Below are positions 55,684 through 55,878 of a DNA stretch of 55,878 nucleotides, in pieces. The notes beneath the pieces were generated by a model, which saw nothing but the letters and a program-made list of their open reading frames with translations, had not been told where the DNA came from and did no database searches. Each line of letters opens with the position of its first letter. Position 1 is the stretch's first letter. Location: the NCBI GenBank assembly GCA_031288185.1, contig JAITRZ010000007.1, positions 1-55,878 of the forward strand. The letters are read 5' to 3'. A program made the position numbers and the translations under genes. Origin of the DNA: Coriobacteriales bacterium (GTDB lineage Bacteria > Actinomycetota > Coriobacteriia > Coriobacteriales > UBA8131).

Positions 55684-55711
55684 ATCATATAGGTTTTATA
55701 GGTATTGTCAA
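55684..55711 (-). promoter_or_regulatory. Leaderless promoter of the PLP enzyme gene
   Basis: On the minus strand a perfect TTGACA (55711-55706) is 16 bases from TATGAT (55689-55684). The start predicted seven bases further is 55677, the A of the ATG. No ribosome site precedes the ATG, which fits a leaderless message. Confidence 0.65.
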
Positions 55712-55756
55712 GTTGTCTGACCGCCGTGTCGTATGGCTGCCCGACGCCTACCGCTT

Positions 55757-55878
55757 GCGCTTGTGCTACACTATGCGCTGTTAGAACAAGCAGGCACTAA
55801 GACAGGCACCAAGATAAAGCACCACTCTAGCAAGGCACCACCAAGACAGACACCAAGACAGGCAATCTGAAAGGAGCA
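55757..55878 (+). repeat. Promoter/leader repeat, copy B, cut by the window edge
   Basis: This matches the prepilin-gene leader (26534-26652), including the -10 TACACT (55767-55772), the GCGCTGTTAGAA segment and the final AATCTGAAAGGAGC ribosome site. In copy A the ATG follows nine bases after the ribosome site, so a start codon is expected just outside the window. Confidence 0.85.

Overview
The window reads as a chromosomal segment of an anaerobic actinobacterium, most likely a Coriobacteriia/Eggerthellales-type organism. The actinobacterial integration host factor gene (mihF) sits between the pyrimidine operon and gmk-rpoZ. There are ferredoxin-dependent indolepyruvate and pyruvate oxidoreductases, a PyrDB/PyrK dihydroorotate dehydrogenase, a split transketolase, a BTAD-type regulator and promoters that look leaderless. 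The taxon is inferred from gene content only. No rRNA, CRISPR array, insertion sequence, integrase or phage gene is visible.

Layout. 1-2 kb: tRNA-Arg(UCU), tRNA-Leu(UAG) and two small membrane proteins. 2-6 kb: a TMEM175-type channel overlapping leuS, then tRNA-Val(CAC). 6.1-8.0 kb: an ABC-2 exporter pair. 8.1-19.0 kb: a pyrimidine operon (pyrR-pyrB-pyrC-carA-carB-pyrK-pyrD-pyrE) behind a PyrR-type attenuator leader, with no pyrF. 19.1-21.8 kb: mihF, gmk, rpoZ, thiI. 22-26.5 kb: iorA-iorB-paaK for aryl-2-oxoacid oxidation. 26.5-27.4 kb: a frame-disrupted type IV prepilin-like gene with a run of 12 G. 27.6-34.3 kb: class A PBP, galE (minus strand), tyrS and an amidohydrolase. 34.5-37.8 kb: porC-porD-porA-porB. 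38.2-40.9 kb: a NitT/TauT-type ABC importer. 41.2-45.6 kb: a peptidoglycan-binding protein, a coiled-coil membrane protein, a small ribbon-helix-helix-like protein and a divergent BTAD regulator. 45.8-54.1 kb: secA, prfB, split transketolase, ftsE, ftsX. 54.2-55.7 kb: a Cys/Met-metabolism PLP enzyme (minus strand), then a promoter/leader that repeats the prepilin gene's own promoter/leader and runs off the right edge.

Two patterns cut across the annotation. First, many ordinary housekeeping proteins carry low-complexity, often internally repeated insertions or extensions (LeuS, PyrR, CarA, PyrD, IorA, IorB, GalE, the amidohydrolase, PorD, the transketolase N half, FtsE, the PLP enzyme). Second, intergenic spaces hold short degenerate tandem duplications of 42-84 bp, most with periods divisible by three. 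Both look like products of one segmental-duplication process.

The most unusual locus is the prepilin-like gene. It has a strong RBS and ATG, a poly-G tract that throws translation out of frame, and a second one-base lesion exactly in the conserved prepilin motif. Its promoter and leader occur again 29 kb away, pointing at a gene just outside the window. This could be a phase-variable or decaying surface-pilin family.
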